The notes: generated by a model not told the origin, from the letters alone. A stretch of 32,932 nt of DNA from Geobacteraceae bacterium (GCA_020201305.1 JAIVHC010000010.1:1-32932); one strand, 5' to 3'. Positions 1 to 11,717 are shown, counted from the stretch's first letter. Numbers and translations are program-made.

Positions 1-123
1 GACAACATCGCCATGAGCGCAGAGCTGATCACCCCCATCGCCATGGACAAAGAGCTTCGCTTCGCAATCCGCGAAGGTGGCCGTACCGTAGGCGCTGGTG
101 TTGTAAGCGAAATTATTGAGTAG
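1..123 (+). CDS. tuf: Elongation factor Tu, C-terminal fragment (truncated by window start)
   Basis: Frame 1 reads [40 protein letters not shown], the EF-Tu C-terminus; located directly before rpsJ. Confidence 0.95.
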   Translation, partial: DNIAMSAELITPIAMDKELRFAIREGGRTVGAGVVSEIIE

Positions 124-135
124 TAGAGGATTCAG

Positions 136-444
136 ATGGCTAGTCAGAAGATAAGAATTCGCCTCAAGGCGTATGACCATAAACTGCTGGATATGGCAGT
201 AAATGAGATTGTAGATACGGTGAAGCGCACAGGTTCTCGCTTGGCAGGACCCATTCCGCTTCCCACAGTAATTAATAAGTACTGTGTACTGCGTGGTCCG
301 CACGTAGATAAGAAAAGTCGCGAGCAATTTGAGATCCGCACGCATAAGCGGCTGCTCGATATCCTCGAGCCGACCCAGCAGACAGTAGATGCTCTTATGA
401 AGTTAGATCTTTCTGCGGGCGTATTTGTAGAAATCAAGCTGTAA
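136..444 (+). CDS. rpsJ: 30S ribosomal protein S10
   Basis: 102 aa, [16 protein letters not shown]...; first gene of the S10 operon. Confidence 0.98.
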   Translation: MASQKIRIRLKAYDHKLLDMAVNEIVDTVKRTGSRLAGPIPLPTVINKYCVLRGPHVDKKSREQFEIRTHKRLLDILEPTQQTVDALMKLDLSAGVFVEIKL

Positions 445-484
445 GCGCAGTACAAGTTACTATAGAGATGATGAGGACAGAGTG

Positions 485-1120
485 ATGGTAGACGGTATTC
501 TTGGAAAAAAACTGGGGATGACCCAGATATTTACCGAGAGCGGTGCGCGTATACCGGTTACGGTTATCGAAGCAGGTCCCTGCACGGTAGTGCAGAAAAA
601 GCTTGCCGAGACCGACGGGTACATGGCAGTACAGCTCGGGTTTGGAGCACAGAAAGCCCAGCGTGTAAATAAGCCCCTCACCGGGCACTTTGCCAAAGCA
701 GGACAGGGTGTCTTCCGGTTCTTGCGTGAGGTAGGTGGTGACGTGGCTGAGTACGAAGTAGGTGCTCAGATCAAATGTGATGAGGTTTTTAGCGCTGGCG
801 ATGTTGTAGATGTGGTGGGCACGAGCAAAGGCAGGGGCTTCCAGGGTGTTATGAAACGCTGGAACTTCTCCGGCGGACGTAGTACTCATGGTTCTAAGTT
901 CCATCGTAGTGCTGGCGCAATAGGTGCCAGTGCGTGGCCTGCAAAGGTATTTAAGGGTAAGAAGATGGCCGGCCAGATGGGGAATGAGCAGGTAACTGTT
1001 CAAAACCTCGAAATTGTTGACGTGCGTGCCGATCAGAATGTGGTTCTGGTTAAGGGTGCGATCCCTGGTCCGAAGAATGGTCTGGTCGCAATTCGCAAAG
1101 CGGTGAAGGCGAAGGCCTAG
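485..1120 (+). CDS. rplC: 50S ribosomal protein L3
   Basis: [13 protein letters not shown]...[26 protein letters not shown] motif; syntenic position. The start could be the ATG at 485 or an upstream alternative. Confidence 0.97.
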   Translation: MVDGILGKKLGMTQIFTESGARIPVTVIEAGPCTVVQKKLAETDGYMAVQLGFGAQKAQRVNKPLTGHFAKAGQGVFRFLREVGGDVAEYEVGAQIKCDEVFSAGDVVDVVGTSKGRGFQGVMKRWNFSGGRSTHGSKFHRSAGAIGASAWPAKVFKGKKMAGQMGNEQVTVQNLEIVDVRADQNVVLVKGAIPGPKNGLVAIRKAVKAKA

Positions 1121-1145
1121 GCCTAGGTGATACGGGAGAAGTGCA

Positions 1146-1622
1146 ATGGCTAAAGTAACTGTATATGATATGCAAAAAAATCCGTTGTCGGAACGTGAAA
1201 TATCTGACAGCGTTTTTGATACACCGGTAAAGGGATACCTTATCCATGATGTTGTCCGTAGTCAGTTGGCTGCGCGCCGTCAGGGAACTGCTGCGACAAA
1301 GTCGCGTGGCATGGTCGCAGGTGGGGGTAAAAAACCTTATAAACAGAAGGGTACGGGTAATGCCCGTCAAGGCACCATCCGCGCACCTCATTATGTAGGT
1401 GGTGGTGCTGCTTTCGGTCCGTCGCCGCGCCAGTACGGCTTTAAACTGAATAAAAAGGTTAAAAAGTCTGCGCTGTGTTCAGCACTTTCAGCACGCTTCC
1501 AGGGGCACAATGTCAAAGTGTTGCGTGCAGAAGGCATTAATGTCTACGATGTTATGAAATACCGTAAACTCGTTTTGACAGAGGGTGCCGTAGAAGTACT
1601 GGAAGGAGCATTAGCGCAATGA
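1146..1622 (+). CDS. rplD: 50S ribosomal protein L4, apparently lacking about 49 internal residues (in frame)
   Basis: N-terminal part ([23 protein letters not shown]) and C-terminal part ([27 protein letters not shown]) are typical L4. The stretch normally between ALSARFQ and VKVLRAEG is absent; 158 aa versus about 205-207 expected. Confidence 0.9.
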   Translation: MAKVTVYDMQKNPLSEREISDSVFDTPVKGYLIHDVVRSQLAARRQGTAATKSRGMVAGGGKKPYKQKGTGNARQGTIRAPHYVGGGAAFGPSPRQYGFKLNKKVKKSALCSALSARFQGHNVKVLRAEGINVYDVMKYRKLVLTEGAVEVLEGALAQ

Positions 1623-1906
1623 GACCTTTGCATCAGATTATAAAAAAGCCACTCCTTACCGAAAAAACGACCATGCAGAAAGAGGACGGGCGTGTGGTTG
1701 CATTTGAAGTGGCACGGGATGCCAACAAGATTGAGATCAAGCAGGCTATTGAGAAGGCCTTTGATGTCAAGGTTGACGATGTCAACACCATGATTACCGC
1801 AGGAAAGATAAAGCGAGTCGGGCGGCAGTTTGGCAAGCGTCCCAATCGGAAGAAGGCATATATTACTCTCGCCGAAGGTAGCAACATAGATTTCTTCGGC
1901 GTGTAA
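1619..1906 (+). CDS. rplW: 50S ribosomal protein L23
   Basis: 95 aa; [12 protein letters not shown]...[11 protein letters not shown]; overlaps the rplD stop. Confidence 0.97.
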   Translation: MRPLHQIIKKPLLTEKTTMQKEDGRVVAFEVARDANKIEIKQAIEKAFDVKVDDVNTMITAGKIKRVGRQFGKRPNRKKAYITLAEGSNIDFFGV

Positions 1907-1935
1907 TGACAGTTTAAGGAATACGGAGTAGGATA

Positions 1936-2760
1936 ATGGCGATAAAAAAGTTTAAGCCAACCTCGCCAGGGCGGCGTCACATGACGGCCTCGTCTTTTGA
2001 GGAGGTTACAACCGCGACACCGGAAAAGTCACTTTTGGAGCCTTTGAAGAAAAGTGGCGGGCGTAACAATAACGGGCGGATCACCAAGCGCCATACCGGT
2101 GGCGGTCATAAACGTAAGTACCGTATTATTGATTTCCGCCGGGACAAGAAAGAGATTCAGGCCAAGGTTGTATCTATCGAATATGACCCGAACCGTTCTG
2201 CCCGGATTGCCCTGCTCAACTATGCGGATGGCGAAAAACGTTACATCCTTGCTCCGCAGGGTATGGAAGTCGGAAGCAATGTTCAGGCAAGCAACAGTGC
2301 GGACATTAAACCTGGCAATGCAATGCAGATTCGTTCTATTCCACTCGGCACCTGGGTTCACAATGTGGAACTCAAGGTAGGTAAGGGTGGGCAACTGGCA
2401 CGTAGTGCTGGTGCTTATGCGACGATCGCGGCTAAAGAAGGTAAATACGCGCAGTTGCGCCTCCCTTCTGGTGAGGTGCGCCTGGTGCTGCAGGAGTGCT
2501 GCGCAACTATTGGCCAGGTCGGAAACATCGATCACGAAAATGTGAAACTTGGTAAAGCCGGGAGGAATCGCTGGCTTGGCAAACGGCCTCAGTCACGTGG
2601 TGTTGCTATGAACCCGATCGACCACCCCCATGGTGGTGGTGAAGGTAAGAGTTCGGGTGGTCGTCATCCGGTTACACCTTGGGGTGTCCCGACCAAAGGG
2701 TATAAGACCCGCACCAATAAGCGCACTGATCGTTTTATTGTGCGCCGTAAGAACAAGTAA
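1936..2760 (+). CDS. rplB: 50S ribosomal protein L2
   Basis: 274 aa; [28 protein letters not shown] and [13 protein letters not shown]. Confidence 0.98.
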   Translation: MAIKKFKPTSPGRRHMTASSFEEVTTATPEKSLLEPLKKSGGRNNNGRITKRHTGGGHKRKYRIIDFRRDKKEIQAKVVSIEYDPNRSARIALLNYADGEKRYILAPQGMEVGSNVQASNSADIKPGNAMQIRSIPLGTWVHNVELKVGKGGQLARSAGAYATIAAKEGKYAQLRLPSGEVRLVLQECCATIGQVGNIDHENVKLGKAGRNRWLGKRPQSRGVAMNPIDHPHGGGEGKSSGGRHPVTPWGVPTKGYKTRTNKRTDRFIVRRKNK

Positions 2761-2771
2761 AGGAGGCAGTT

Positions 2772-3050
2772 GTGCCAAGATCAATTAAAAAAGGACCTTA
2801 CGTCGAAGAATCACTGTTGCGCAAGGTTGACCTTGAAGGAGGTTCTACCTCCACTAAAGTTATTAAAACCTGGTCACGCCGCAGTACAGTTATTCCTGAG
2901 TTTGTCGGACATACCTTTGCGGTTCACAATGGCAAGAAGTTTCTGCCGGTTTACATTTCCGAAAACATGGTAGGACACAAACTTGGTGAATTTGCTCCGA
3001 CCCGTACATATTACGGTCATGGGGTAGATAAGAAGTCCAAGAGAAAATAA
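2772..3050 (+). CDS. rpsS: 30S ribosomal protein S19
   Basis: GTG start; [17 protein letters not shown]...[10 protein letters not shown]. Confidence 0.97.
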   Translation: MPRSIKKGPYVEESLLRKVDLEGGSTSTKVIKTWSRRSTVIPEFVGHTFAVHNGKKFLPVYISENMVGHKLGEFAPTRTYYGHGVDKKSKRK

Positions 3051-3068
3051 TAGCTACGGAGTTCCAGA

Positions 3069-3401
3069 ATGGAAGCTAAATCTAAATTGAGATATGTCCG
3101 CATGTCGCCGCAGAAGGCTCGCCTGGTTGTGGATATGGTACGCGGCAAAAATGTGCAGGAAGCTCTGAATATTTTGCGTTTTTCCCCTCAGAAACCCGCC
3201 GCAATTGTTTCGGGTGTGGTCAAGTCTGCCGTAGCTAATGCCGAGCAGGCCGGGGTTGCCGATGTAGATAAGTTGTTTATCAAGGCGATCACTGTAGATC
3301 AGGGGCCTGCACTCAAGAGGTTTATACCTAGAGCGCAGGGGCGTGCCAGTAGAATTCGCAAGCCAACCAGTCATGTTCAGGTTATCCTGGACGAGAAATA
3401 G
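3069..3401 (+). CDS. rplV: 50S ribosomal protein L22
   Basis: 110 aa; [34 protein letters not shown]-like end. Confidence 0.97.
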   Translation: MEAKSKLRYVRMSPQKARLVVDMVRGKNVQEALNILRFSPQKPAAIVSGVVKSAVANAEQAGVADVDKLFIKAITVDQGPALKRFIPRAQGRASRIRKPTSHVQVILDEK

Positions 3402-3420
3402 CCATCAGGGAGGTGATAGT

Positions 3421-4059
3421 TTGGGCCAGAAAGTTCATCCAATAGGGTTTCGCCTGGGGATTATTAAAACCTGGGAATCGAAATGGTATGCAGATGAAGA
3501 TTACTCTCGCTTTGTGCATGAGGATCTGAAACTGAGAAATTACTTGAAGAAGCGTCTCTATCATGCAGGGATTTCCAAGATAGAGATTGAACGCGCTGCA
3601 GGTAAAATGAAATTGAACATCTATGCTGCACGTCCGGGAATTATTATCGGTAAGCGCGGTTCCGAGGTGGAACTCCTCAAGTTGGAACTGGCCAAACTCA
3701 CCGATAAAGAGGTCTTTCTCAACATCCAGGAAGTACGCAAGCCTGAGGTTGATGCACAGTTAGTTGCCGAAGGAGTAGCTCTTCAGCTTGAGCGCCGGGT
3801 AGCTTTTCGTCGTGCTATGAAGCGCAGCGTAGGTCAAGCATTACGCTTCGGTGCCGAGGGGATCAAGATCACCTCCAGTGGTCGTCTGGGCGGCGCCGAG
3901 ATGAGTCGTACAGAATGGTATCGCGAGGGCAGGGTTCCACTTCATACTCTGCGTGCCGACATCGACTTTGGTTTTGCTGAAGCCAAGACCACCTACGGCA
4001 TCATCGGGGTTCAGGTTCTCATCTTCAAGGGCGAAGTTCTCTCACAAGAGAAGAAATAG
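3421..4059 (+). CDS. rpsC: 30S ribosomal protein S3
   Basis: TTG start then [25 protein letters not shown] motif [12 protein letters not shown]. Confidence 0.97.
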   Translation: MGQKVHPIGFRLGIIKTWESKWYADEDYSRFVHEDLKLRNYLKKRLYHAGISKIEIERAAGKMKLNIYAARPGIIIGKRGSEVELLKLELAKLTDKEVFLNIQEVRKPEVDAQLVAEGVALQLERRVAFRRAMKRSVGQALRFGAEGIKITSSGRLGGAEMSRTEWYREGRVPLHTLRADIDFGFAEAKTTYGIIGVQVLIFKGEVLSQEKK

Positions 4060-4083
4060 ATAGCCAGATAGGAGTATGACGAT

Positions 4084-4509
4084 ATGTTAATGCCCAAGAA
4101 GGTTAAACATAGAAAGCAATTTAAAGGGCGAATGAAGGGCGCTGCACGTGGCGCTACCGCTATAAATTTCGGCGATTACGGTCTCCAGGCTCTTAACTGC
4201 GGTTGGCTTTCATCCCGTCAGATCGAGGCTGCGCGACGTGCCATGACTCGTTACATAAAGCGTGGTGGTAAAATCTGGATACGCGCATTTCCGGATAAGC
4301 CTCTGACACGTAAAGCAGCCGAAACCCGTATGGGTAAAGGTAAGGGCTCTCCTGACAGTTGGGTAGCTGTAATTCGTCCGGGCATGATTATGTACGAAAT
4401 GCAGGGCGTGCCCGAAGATGTAGCGCGTGAAGCATTCAGACTTGCGGCACATAAGCTGCCGATCAAGACCAAGTTTGTTGTCAGGGAGGGGAGCAGCAAT
4501 GAAAGCTAA
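4084..4509 (+). CDS. rplP: 50S ribosomal protein L16
   Basis: [19 protein letters not shown]...[16 protein letters not shown]. Confidence 0.98.
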   Translation: MLMPKKVKHRKQFKGRMKGAARGATAINFGDYGLQALNCGWLSSRQIEAARRAMTRYIKRGGKIWIRAFPDKPLTRKAAETRMGKGKGSPDSWVAVIRPGMIMYEMQGVPEDVAREAFRLAAHKLPIKTKFVVREGSSNES

Positions 4510-4690
4510 GGAACTTGAAGGGTACAGCGTTGATGAGCTGCAGAAAAAATCAGATGAACTGAGTCAGGAGTTGTTCAACCTTAAGTTCCAACTGCATACA
4601 GGACATCTTGACAATACAGCCAAGATTTCTCAGTTGCGCAAGGACATTGCTAGGACAAAAACAATTCTGCATCAAAAACTTGCCGGTTAG
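4499..4690 (+). CDS. rpmC: 50S ribosomal protein L29
   Basis: [43 protein letters not shown]; overlaps the rplP stop. Confidence 0.97.
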   Translation: MKAKELEGYSVDELQKKSDELSQELFNLKFQLHTGHLDNTAKISQLRKDIARTKTILHQKLAG

Positions 4691-4708
4691 GAATATTAGG
4701 GTGATCGT

Positions 4709-4969
4709 ATGACCACAGAGCGTCGAAATAAAAAGAAAGTTGTCGGAGTAGTTACAAGCGACAAGATGGATAAAACAGTTGTTGTGAAAACTGATGATCT
4801 TGTCAAACATCCGGTATATAAGAAGTACCTGAAGCGCAGCAAGAAGTACAAAGCGCACGATGAGACCAACAGCTGTTCTGTTGGAGACAAGGTTCTGATA
4901 ACTGAAGCACGTCCGCTTTCACGAGATAAGCGCTGGCGTGTCGCTCAGGTACTGGAAAAGTCTGTATAG
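4709..4969 (+). CDS. rpsQ: 30S ribosomal protein S17
   Basis: 86 aa; [32 protein letters not shown]. Confidence 0.97.
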   Translation: MTTERRNKKKVVGVVTSDKMDKTVVVKTDDLVKHPVYKKYLKRSKKYKAHDETNSCSVGDKVLITEARPLSRDKRWRVAQVLEKSV

Positions 4970-4984
4970 ACTGGGAGATAGACA

Positions 4985-5353
4985 ATGATTCAAATGCAAA
5001 CCACACTTGATGTGGCAGATAATTCAGGAGCCAAAAAGCTGTGCTGCATCAAAGTACTGGGTGGCTCGAAGCGCACCTATGCAGGGCTGGGCGATGTGGT
5101 TGTCTGCTCTGTTAAGGAAGCACTGCCCAATTCCAAGGTTAAAAAGGGAGACGTAGTGCGCGCAGTTATAGTACGTACTGCGAAAGAAGCCGCGCGTCCG
5201 GATGGTTCCTGTATCCGTTTTGACAAGAACTCAGCAGTAGTTATCACCGCTGCCGGCGAGCCTACCGGGACCCGTATTTTCGGACCGGTTGCCCGTGAGT
5301 TACGTGCGCGCAAATACATGAAGATCATATCCCTTGCACCTGAGGTGCTTTGA
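4985..5353 (+). CDS. rplN: 50S ribosomal protein L14
   Basis: [27 protein letters not shown]; 122 aa. Confidence 0.98.
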   Translation: MIQMQTTLDVADNSGAKKLCCIKVLGGSKRTYAGLGDVVVCSVKEALPNSKVKKGDVVRAVIVRTAKEAARPDGSCIRFDKNSAVVITAAGEPTGTRIFGPVARELRARKYMKIISLAPEVL

Positions 5354-5376
5354 TAGCAGGCTGGAGATTAAACGAA

Positions 5377-5706
5377 ATGGCAGTAAAGAAGCTACATGTA
5401 AAAAAGGGTGATCTCGTTCAGGTCATGGCGGGCAAGGAAAATGGTAAGCAGGGTAAGGTATTGCGTGTTTTCCTCGAGAAAAATCGTCTAACTGTAGAAA
5501 ACCTGAATATAGTCAAACGCCATACCCGCCCTTCACAGATGAATCAGGAAGGCGGTATTGTAGAGAAGGAAGCGGCAATGTCTGCATCCAATGTGATGTT
5601 GGTTTGTAACGCTTGCAATCAGCCTTCGCGTACCGGGATTCGCGTTCTTGAAGACGGGTCAAAAGCCCGATTCTGCAAGAAATGCAACGAGATCGTAGAC
5701 AAGTAA
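5377..5706 (+). CDS. rplX: 50S ribosomal protein L24
   Basis: LHVKKGDLVQVMAGKENGKQGKVLRV (KOW motif). Confidence 0.97.
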   Translation: MAVKKLHVKKGDLVQVMAGKENGKQGKVLRVFLEKNRLTVENLNIVKRHTRPSQMNQEGGIVEKEAAMSASNVMLVCNACNQPSRTGIRVLEDGSKARFCKKCNEIVDK

Positions 5707-5717
5707 CGGAGAGCTAA

Positions 5718-6257
5718 ATGGCCAGGTTGAAAGAAAAATACAATAAAGAACTGGCACCTAAACTGCTGAAGGATCTGCAACTTGACAATGTCATGCGGGT
5801 ACCCAAAGTAGAAAAGGTTGTCGTAAATATGGGTGTAGGCGAGGCAATTCAGAATTCAAAATTGCTCGAATCTGCGGTTGAAGAGATCGGCAATATAACT
5901 GGCCAAAAACCTGTTATAACTAAGGCAAAGAAATCAATTGCGGGTTTCAAGTTGCGCGAGGGGATGCCGATCGGGTGCATGGTTACGTTACGACAAAACC
6001 GCGCATATGAGTTTCTGGACCGGTTAATTAATGTCGCGTTGCCGCGTGTACGTGATTTCAAGGGGATTTCTCCCAAAGCATTTGACGGGCGTGGAAATTA
6101 CACCCTTGGGATCAACGAGCAGATCATTTTTCCAGAGATTGAACTCGATAAGATTGCAAAGATTGGTGGGCTGAATATTTCTATTGTCACTACAGCTCAG
6201 ACAGATGAAGAGGGGCGAGCCCTTCTTACTGAGTTGGGAATGCCATTCAGAAAATAA
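5718..6257 (+). CDS. rplE: 50S ribosomal protein L5
   Basis: 179 aa; [20 protein letters not shown]...RVRDFKGIS. Confidence 0.98.
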   Translation: MARLKEKYNKELAPKLLKDLQLDNVMRVPKVEKVVVNMGVGEAIQNSKLLESAVEEIGNITGQKPVITKAKKSIAGFKLREGMPIGCMVTLRQNRAYEFLDRLINVALPRVRDFKGISPKAFDGRGNYTLGINEQIIFPEIELDKIAKIGGLNISIVTTAQTDEEGRALLTELGMPFRK

Positions 6258-6278
6258 TCAGTCTTATTGGAGGAAGAT

Positions 6279-6464
6279 GTGGCAAAAAAATCATTGATAG
6301 CAAAAGCAAAGCGGCCGCAGAAATTTGCTGTCCGCAATTACACCCGCTGTCCTATATGCGGTCGTTCCCGAGCATACTACCGCAAGTTCGATATGTGCCG
6401 TATTTGCTTGCGTAAACTGGCGCTCGAAGGCAAACTGCCCGGCGTGCTGAAATCAAGCTGGTAA
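6279..6464 (+). CDS. rpsN: 30S ribosomal protein S14, zinc-binding (type Z)
   Basis: GTG start after ggagga; 61 aa with CPIC...CRIC zinc ribbon. Confidence 0.96.
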   Translation: MAKKSLIAKAKRPQKFAVRNYTRCPICGRSRAYYRKFDMCRICLRKLALEGKLPGVLKSSW

Positions 6465-6484
6465 ATTAATTAAGGAGCTGTTCC

Positions 6485-6883
6485 ATGGCAATGACTGATC
6501 CTATTTCGGATATGCTGACCCGCATCCGCAACGCGGGAATGGCTAGGCATGTCAAGCTCGCGATCCCTTCTAGCAAAGTGAAGATTGCGATAGCTGATGT
6601 GCTGAAAAGTCAGGGATACATAAAAAACTACAAAGTAATTACAGATGACGTACAGGACTCGCTGGTTATCTACCTGAAGTACGACTCTGAGCGGAAGCAC
6701 GTAATCAATGAGATAGCGCGTGTTTCTAAGCCGAGTCGACGTACTTATGTGGGGTATGATGATATTCCCCAGGTCAAGAATGGTCTCGGGTGTGCAATCA
6801 TTTCAACATCTAAAGGTGTTCTGTCCGATGCCGCTGCCCGTGAAGCTCAGGTTGGTGGCGAGTTCGTCTGCACCGTCTGGTAG
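6485..6883 (+). CDS. rpsH: 30S ribosomal protein S8
   Basis: [20 protein letters not shown]...[22 protein letters not shown]. Confidence 0.98.
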   Translation: MAMTDPISDMLTRIRNAGMARHVKLAIPSSKVKIAIADVLKSQGYIKNYKVITDDVQDSLVIYLKYDSERKHVINEIARVSKPSRRTYVGYDDIPQVKNGLGCAIISTSKGVLSDAAAREAQVGGEFVCTVW

Positions 6884-6904
6884 ATAACGTAAGGAGTGTA
6901 GGCA

Positions 6905-7444
6905 ATGTCAAGAGTCGGAAAAAGACCGGTAACTATACCGGCCGGAGTAAAAGTTGATTTGAGCTCCGAAATGATTAAGGTACAGGGACCTAAAGGGAAT
7001 CTTGAGCGTAAGATATCCGATCAGGTTCTTGTTTCCATGGAAGCAGATTCGATTTCGGTTAAGCCCATCGAAGCAGCACGAGTTGATACCTCCATGCAGG
7101 GTCTGTATCGTGCACTTATCTCAAACATGTTTGAGGGCGTAACTAATGGGTTCCAGAGGGTTCTAGAGATCAATGGTGTTGGTTATCGCGGGGATGTTAA
7201 AGGTAAAACCTTGAACCTTGCCCTCGGCTACTCCCACCCCATTGCGTATTCCATACCCGAAGGGATTGAAATAGAAGTAGAAAAGCAGACTAAGCTGACG
7301 GTTAAAGGCATTGATAAAGAACTTGTCGGTGCTACTGCTGCCAAAATTCGTTCATTTCGTTCCCCTGAGCCTTACAAAGGTAAAGGGATCAAGTATGCGG
7401 AAGAACGTATCCTGCGTAAAGCAGGTAAAACAGGTAAGAAATAA
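6905..7444 (+). CDS. rplF: 50S ribosomal protein L6
   Basis: [17 protein letters not shown]...[14 protein letters not shown]. Confidence 0.98.
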   Translation: MSRVGKRPVTIPAGVKVDLSSEMIKVQGPKGNLERKISDQVLVSMEADSISVKPIEAARVDTSMQGLYRALISNMFEGVTNGFQRVLEINGVGYRGDVKGKTLNLALGYSHPIAYSIPEGIEIEVEKQTKLTVKGIDKELVGATAAKIRSFRSPEPYKGKGIKYAEERILRKAGKTGKK

Positions 7445-7464
7445 TTCATAACAGGAGATACATA

Positions 7465-7833
7465 GTGGCTGGCGTAATTTCAAGAGCGGAATCGAGAAAA
7501 AGACGACAAGCGCGCGTGCGACGCAAGGTTATAGGTACTGCTGACAGGCCGCGTCTCTGTGTGTTCCGCAGCTCAAAGCATATATATGCACAGATAATTG
7601 ATGATTCACAGGGTGTCACTGTCGCCGCTGCATCTACGCGAGATAAAACTGTAGGTGACAGTCTTGCGTACACTGGCAATGTGGAAGCGGCCAAAGCGGT
7701 AGGGGAAAAGATAGCCCAGCATGCCCAGGAGAAGGGCATTAAAAATGTTGTATTTGACCGTAATGGCTTTGTATACCATGGCCGGGTAAAGACAGTGGCA
7801 GATGCTGCTCGTGAAGCGGGCCTGGATTTTTAA
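7465..7833 (+). CDS. rplR: 50S ribosomal protein L18
   Basis: GTG start; [20 protein letters not shown]...[13 protein letters not shown]. Confidence 0.97.
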   Translation: MAGVISRAESRKRRQARVRRKVIGTADRPRLCVFRSSKHIYAQIIDDSQGVTVAAASTRDKTVGDSLAYTGNVEAAKAVGEKIAQHAQEKGIKNVVFDRNGFVYHGRVKTVADAAREAGLDF

Positions 7834-7852
7834 TTTTTAGTAGGAGGTTCCT

Positions 7853-8338
7853 TTGCGACAAAACGAACAAAATGAAACAGAGCTGATTGATCGTGTGATC
7901 CAGATTAATCGCACATCTAAAGTTGTTAAAGGTGGGCGGCGTTTCAGCTTTTCTGCTCTTGTAGTTGTAGGCGATGGCAAAGGTCGGGTAGGATTTGGCA
8001 AAGGTAAAGCCAAGGAAGTTCCCGAGGCTATCCGTAAAGGGGTAGATAAGGCCAAGAAGAGGATGATTGAGATACCTTTAAGCGATACCACTATTCCTTT
8101 TGACAGTTTGGGTCGCTACGGGGCTGGAAGTGTGCTGTTGAAGTCCGCTTCCAAAGGTACCGGTATTATAGCCGGCGGTCCGGTTCGCGCCGTGCTTGAA
8201 TCAGCCGGAGTCGGGGATATACTATCCAAGTGTCTGGGTTCTAATAACCCCCATAATGTTGTCCGGGCGACAATGAATGCTCTCGAACAGCTTAAAAGCC
8301 GAGAAGAGATCATGGAACGTCGTGGCCTCAAGGCTTGA
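7853..8338 (+). CDS. rpsE: 30S ribosomal protein S5
   Basis: TTG start; [30 protein letters not shown]. Confidence 0.97.
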   Translation: MRQNEQNETELIDRVIQINRTSKVVKGGRRFSFSALVVVGDGKGRVGFGKGKAKEVPEAIRKGVDKAKKRMIEIPLSDTTIPFDSLGRYGAGSVLLKSASKGTGIIAGGPVRAVLESAGVGDILSKCLGSNNPHNVVRATMNALEQLKSREEIMERRGLKA

Positions 8339-8361
8339 TCTAAGGACAATGGAGACGTTAG

Positions 8362-8547
8362 ATGAGTGAGAAGATCAAAATAACATTAAAGAAGAGTGCC
8401 ATTGGGCGTGATAAATATTTCACCAAGGTCCTTAAGGGCCTGGGGCTGACTAAGTTGCATAAAACTGTAGTTCTTCCCGCAACCCCTGAGATTAATGGCA
8501 TGATTGCCAAAGTTAGCCACATGGTTGCTGTAGAGGAATGCAAGTAG
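8362..8547 (+). CDS. rpmD: 50S ribosomal protein L30
   Basis: 61 aa; [47 protein letters not shown]. Confidence 0.96.
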   Translation: MSEKIKITLKKSAIGRDKYFTKVLKGLGLTKLHKTVVLPATPEINGMIAKVSHMVAVEECK

Positions 8548-8558
8548 AGGGTATACAC

Positions 8559-8999
8559 ATGGATTTGAGCAATTTGAGTCCCGCACCGGGATCAACAAAG
8601 AACAGAAAACGCCTAGGACGCGGAGCAGGTTCCGGCCTCGGCAAGACATCCGGCAAAGGGCATAAGGGGCAGAATGCACGCTCCGGTGGTGGAGTTAAGC
8701 CCGGCTTTGAGGGGGGGCAAATGCCTCTGCAACGGCGTCTGCCAAAGCGGGGTTTTTCACCGCTGAAAAAGAAGGTTTACAGTCTTGTAAATTTGAAAGA
8801 CCTTGAAACCTTTGAGGACGGCTCTACTGTCGAACCGGAGATGCTCATGCGAGCTGGATTTGTCAAGAAAGTCAACGACGGAGTTAAAGTCCTCGGTGAT
8901 GGAGAACTGACTAAGTCCCTTACGGTAAAGGCGCATAAATTCAGCTCCACCGCAGCGGAAAAGATTGCCGCAGCCGGTGGTAAGACAGAGGTACTTTAA
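8559..8999 (+). CDS. rplO: 50S ribosomal protein L15
   Basis: [44 protein letters not shown]. Confidence 0.97.
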   Translation: MDLSNLSPAPGSTKNRKRLGRGAGSGLGKTSGKGHKGQNARSGGGVKPGFEGGQMPLQRRLPKRGFSPLKKKVYSLVNLKDLETFEDGSTVEPEMLMRAGFVKKVNDGVKVLGDGELTKSLTVKAHKFSSTAAEKIAAAGGKTEVL

Positions 9000-9001
9000 T
9001 T

Positions 9002-10312
9002 TTGCTTAAGAGTCTTCAAAATATATTCAGTATTGTCGAGTTGCGTAAACGCATTTTGTTTACCCTGATGATGCTGGCTGTGTATCGCATCGGGTGTCAT
9101 GTTCCTACTCCCGGGGTAAACAGTCAGGTGCTCGCGAGTTTTTTTGAAGGCTCGCAGGGAACGCTCCTGGGGTTGGTCAGTGCGTTTACCGGTGGTGCAC
9201 TGGAGCGTATGACCATATTTGCACTCGGTATAATGCCCTACATCAGCGCTTCTATTATACTGCAACTTCTTACTGTAGTGTCAGAGCCTGTGCGGCGTCT
9301 GTCTAAAGAGGGGGCCCAGGGACGCAAGGTCATAACCCGGTGGACGCGTTATGGAACAGTTTTGCTTTCAGTTGTTCAGGGTGCAGGAATTGCAGTTGGT
9401 CTTCAGTCGATGCGTGGGCCGGCTGGCGACCCTGTTGTGTCCAGCCAGGGGATCGGATTTATCGTCCTTACGGTTATAACCCTGACCGCTGGTACTGCTT
9501 TTATCATGTGGATCGGCGAGCAGATTACAGAGCGAGGTGTAGGCAATGGCATTTCGCTGATTATTTTTGCCGGCATTATAGCAAATATGCCAGCGGCTAT
9601 TGTTAATTCTCTACGCCTGGTTAAGACTGGTGCCATGCCCCTGTTTACGGTGGTATTTCTCCTGGTACTTATGCTTGCAGCTGTGATGTTCATCGTATTT
9701 ATGGAGAGAGCCCAGCGCAGGGTGCCTATTCACTACGCAAAGCGTGTTGTTGGCATGCGTAATATGGGTGGGCAGTCGAGTCATTTGCCTCTCAAGATTA
9801 ATATGAGCGGGGTTATCCCGCCGATTTTCGCCAGTTCGATTATTATGTTTCCGGCAACGGTAGCCAATTTTGTGGACGTAGAGTGGGTGCAGGCCCTGGC
9901 AGGCATGATGACGCCGACTCACTGGCTGTATAACGTGTTTTTTGTTGCTTTTGTTGTGTTCTTTTGCTACTTCTACACAGCTGTGACGTTTAACCCTGTG
10001 GATGTGGCAGAGAATGTTAAAAACCAGGGTGGGTATATCCCCGGTATTCGACCGGGTAAGGCTACATCTGATTATCTCGACACAGTACTGAGTCGTTTGA
10101 CATTTGCTGGTGCAGTGTATGTTTCAGCAGTGTGCGTACTCCCCTCTATAATGATCAGCCAGTTCAATGTGCCATTTTACTTTGGTGGCACCGCGTTGCT
10201 GATTGTAGTAGGCGTGGGTCTGGATACTGCCTCGCAGATTGAATCGCATATGATTTCACGCTCCTATGAAGGTTTTATGCGTGGAGTTTCTATTAAAGGT
10301 AGGCGCGGTTAG
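9002..10312 (+). CDS. secY: Preprotein translocase subunit SecY
   Basis: 436 aa, multiple TM segments; ERGVGNGISLIIFAGI; NVKNQGGYIPGIRPGK; TTG start. Confidence 0.97.
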   Translation: MLKSLQNIFSIVELRKRILFTLMMLAVYRIGCHVPTPGVNSQVLASFFEGSQGTLLGLVSAFTGGALERMTIFALGIMPYISASIILQLLTVVSEPVRRLSKEGAQGRKVITRWTRYGTVLLSVVQGAGIAVGLQSMRGPAGDPVVSSQGIGFIVLTVITLTAGTAFIMWIGEQITERGVGNGISLIIFAGIIANMPAAIVNSLRLVKTGAMPLFTVVFLLVLMLAAVMFIVFMERAQRRVPIHYAKRVVGMRNMGGQSSHLPLKINMSGVIPPIFASSIIMFPATVANFVDVEWVQALAGMMTPTHWLYNVFFVAFVVFFCYFYTAVTFNPVDVAENVKNQGGYIPGIRPGKATSDYLDTVLSRLTFAGAVYVSAVCVLPSIMISQFNVPFYFGGTALLIVVGVGLDTASQIESHMISRSYEGFMRGVSIKGRRG

Positions 10313-10323
10313 GGATTTTGGTT

Positions 10324-10974
10324 ATGAATTTGATTTTATTAGGACCGCCTGGTGCCGGCAAAGGTACTCAGGCCCAGTATTTGGTAGAAGATTACGCCAT
10401 CCCGCAGATATCAACTGGAGATATGTTGCGTGCTGCAGTAAAAGAAGGAACTCCTATGGGCCTAAAGGCTAAGGAGTGTATGGACTCGGGGGCGCTGGTT
10501 CCTGATGATGTTGTTGTCGGGATAGTGCGAGAGCGTCTCCAGCAAGGTGACTGTGCTAAAGGATTCATCCTGGATGGTTTCCCGCGTACGGTTCCGCAGG
10601 CAGATGCTTTGAGTGAGACCCTTCAGCAACTGGATAAGGGAATAGATGCGGCAATTGCTCTGACAGTGGATACGGAAGCTCTTGTTGACCGTCTTGCCGG
10701 ACGGCGCACATGTCCAGTATGTGGCGCCACTTATCATCTTAAGTACGATCCACCCCGTGAAGAAGGTATCTGTACCAAGTGTGGTGCCAAACTGGTACTG
10801 CGAGATGACGATAAGGAAGAGACAGTACGCAATCGCATGCAGGTATACGCACAGCAGACCCAGCCGCTGCTCGACTATTACGCCCAGGCGGGTGTTCTGG
10901 TTGAGGTAGACGGTATGCGCAGCATCGATGAAGTTCGTACTGCAATTAAAGAGGCATTGGAAAGCCAGTCTTGA
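10324..10974 (+). CDS. adk: Adenylate kinase (zinc-lid type)
   Basis: MNLILLGPPGAGKGTQ P-loop; LID CPVCGATYHLKYDPP...CTKCG four-Cys motif. Confidence 0.97.
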   Translation: MNLILLGPPGAGKGTQAQYLVEDYAIPQISTGDMLRAAVKEGTPMGLKAKECMDSGALVPDDVVVGIVRERLQQGDCAKGFILDGFPRTVPQADALSETLQQLDKGIDAAIALTVDTEALVDRLAGRRTCPVCGATYHLKYDPPREEGICTKCGAKLVLRDDDKEETVRNRMQVYAQQTQPLLDYYAQAGVLVEVDGMRSIDEVRTAIKEALESQS

Positions 10975-11717
10975 TAGTCGTAAAGTCACAAGCCGAAATT
11001 GAACGCATGCGCGTCCCCTGCCGTATGGTTGCGGAGTTCCATCAGAAGATGCGTGAAGTGGTTAAGCCCGGAGTGACTACGCAAGAGCTCAATGAACTTG
11101 CTGAGCAATATTGCAAACAACACCGTGCTGTACCTGCCTTTAAAGGTTACGGTGGATTTCCTTTTGCCATATGTTCTTCACCTAATGAAGCTGTAGTTCA
11201 TGGGTTTGCTAATGAGATGCCCCTGGTAGAAGGTGATATCCTGAGCATCGACTTTGGTGTCCTGTTTGATGGATTTTATGGGGATGCTGCAGTTACCCTA
11301 CCTGTGGGGACGGTCAGCGCGGAGAAACAGCGTCTCATGGAGGTTACCGAATACTCTTTGTATTCAGGCCTGGATCAAATTCGCCCCGGAGCGCGTTTGT
11401 CTAATGTCTCCGCTGCGGTACAGCAGGTTGCTGAAGATGCTGGTTTTTCAGTAGTTAGAGAATTTGTAGGCCACGGTATCGGACGAGAATTGCACGAGGA
11501 TCCACAGATCCCCAACTACGGTAAACCCGGTAATGGCCCCATACTCAAAAAAGGGATGGTGGTCGCGATTGAGCCGATGATCAATGCCGGTACGCGCCAT
11601 GTAAAGGTTCTTGCTGATGGTTGGACCGCAGTAACCAGGGATGGTCGGCCGTCTGCACATTTTGAACATACCGTAGCAGTTACCGAAGACGGATATGAGG
11701 TATTGACTTGCGTGTAG
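10971..11717 (+). CDS. map: Type I methionine aminopeptidase
   Basis: TTG start overlapping adk stop; DFGVLFDGFYGDAAVT, GHGIGRELHEDPQIPN, IEPMIN metal-ligand motifs. Confidence 0.96.
   Translation: MIVVKSQAEIERMRVPCRMVAEFHQKMREVVKPGVTTQELNELAEQYCKQHRAVPAFKGYGGFPFAICSSPNEAVVHGFANEMPLVEGDILSIDFGVLFDGFYGDAAVTLPVGTVSAEKQRLMEVTEYSLYSGLDQIRPGARLSNVSAAVQQVAEDAGFSVVREFVGHGIGRELHEDPQIPNYGKPGNGPILKKGMVVAIEPMINAGTRHVKVLADGWTAVTRDGRPSAHFEHTVAVTEDGYEVLTCV

Noticed and set aside
434-1003. Long antisense ORFs opposite rplC and many other genes (e.g. 19382-20479 minus opposite trpB, 13410-13940 minus opposite rpoA)
   Set aside because: They are fully shadowed by strongly conserved sense genes, show no recognisable protein families, and are expected from codon bias.
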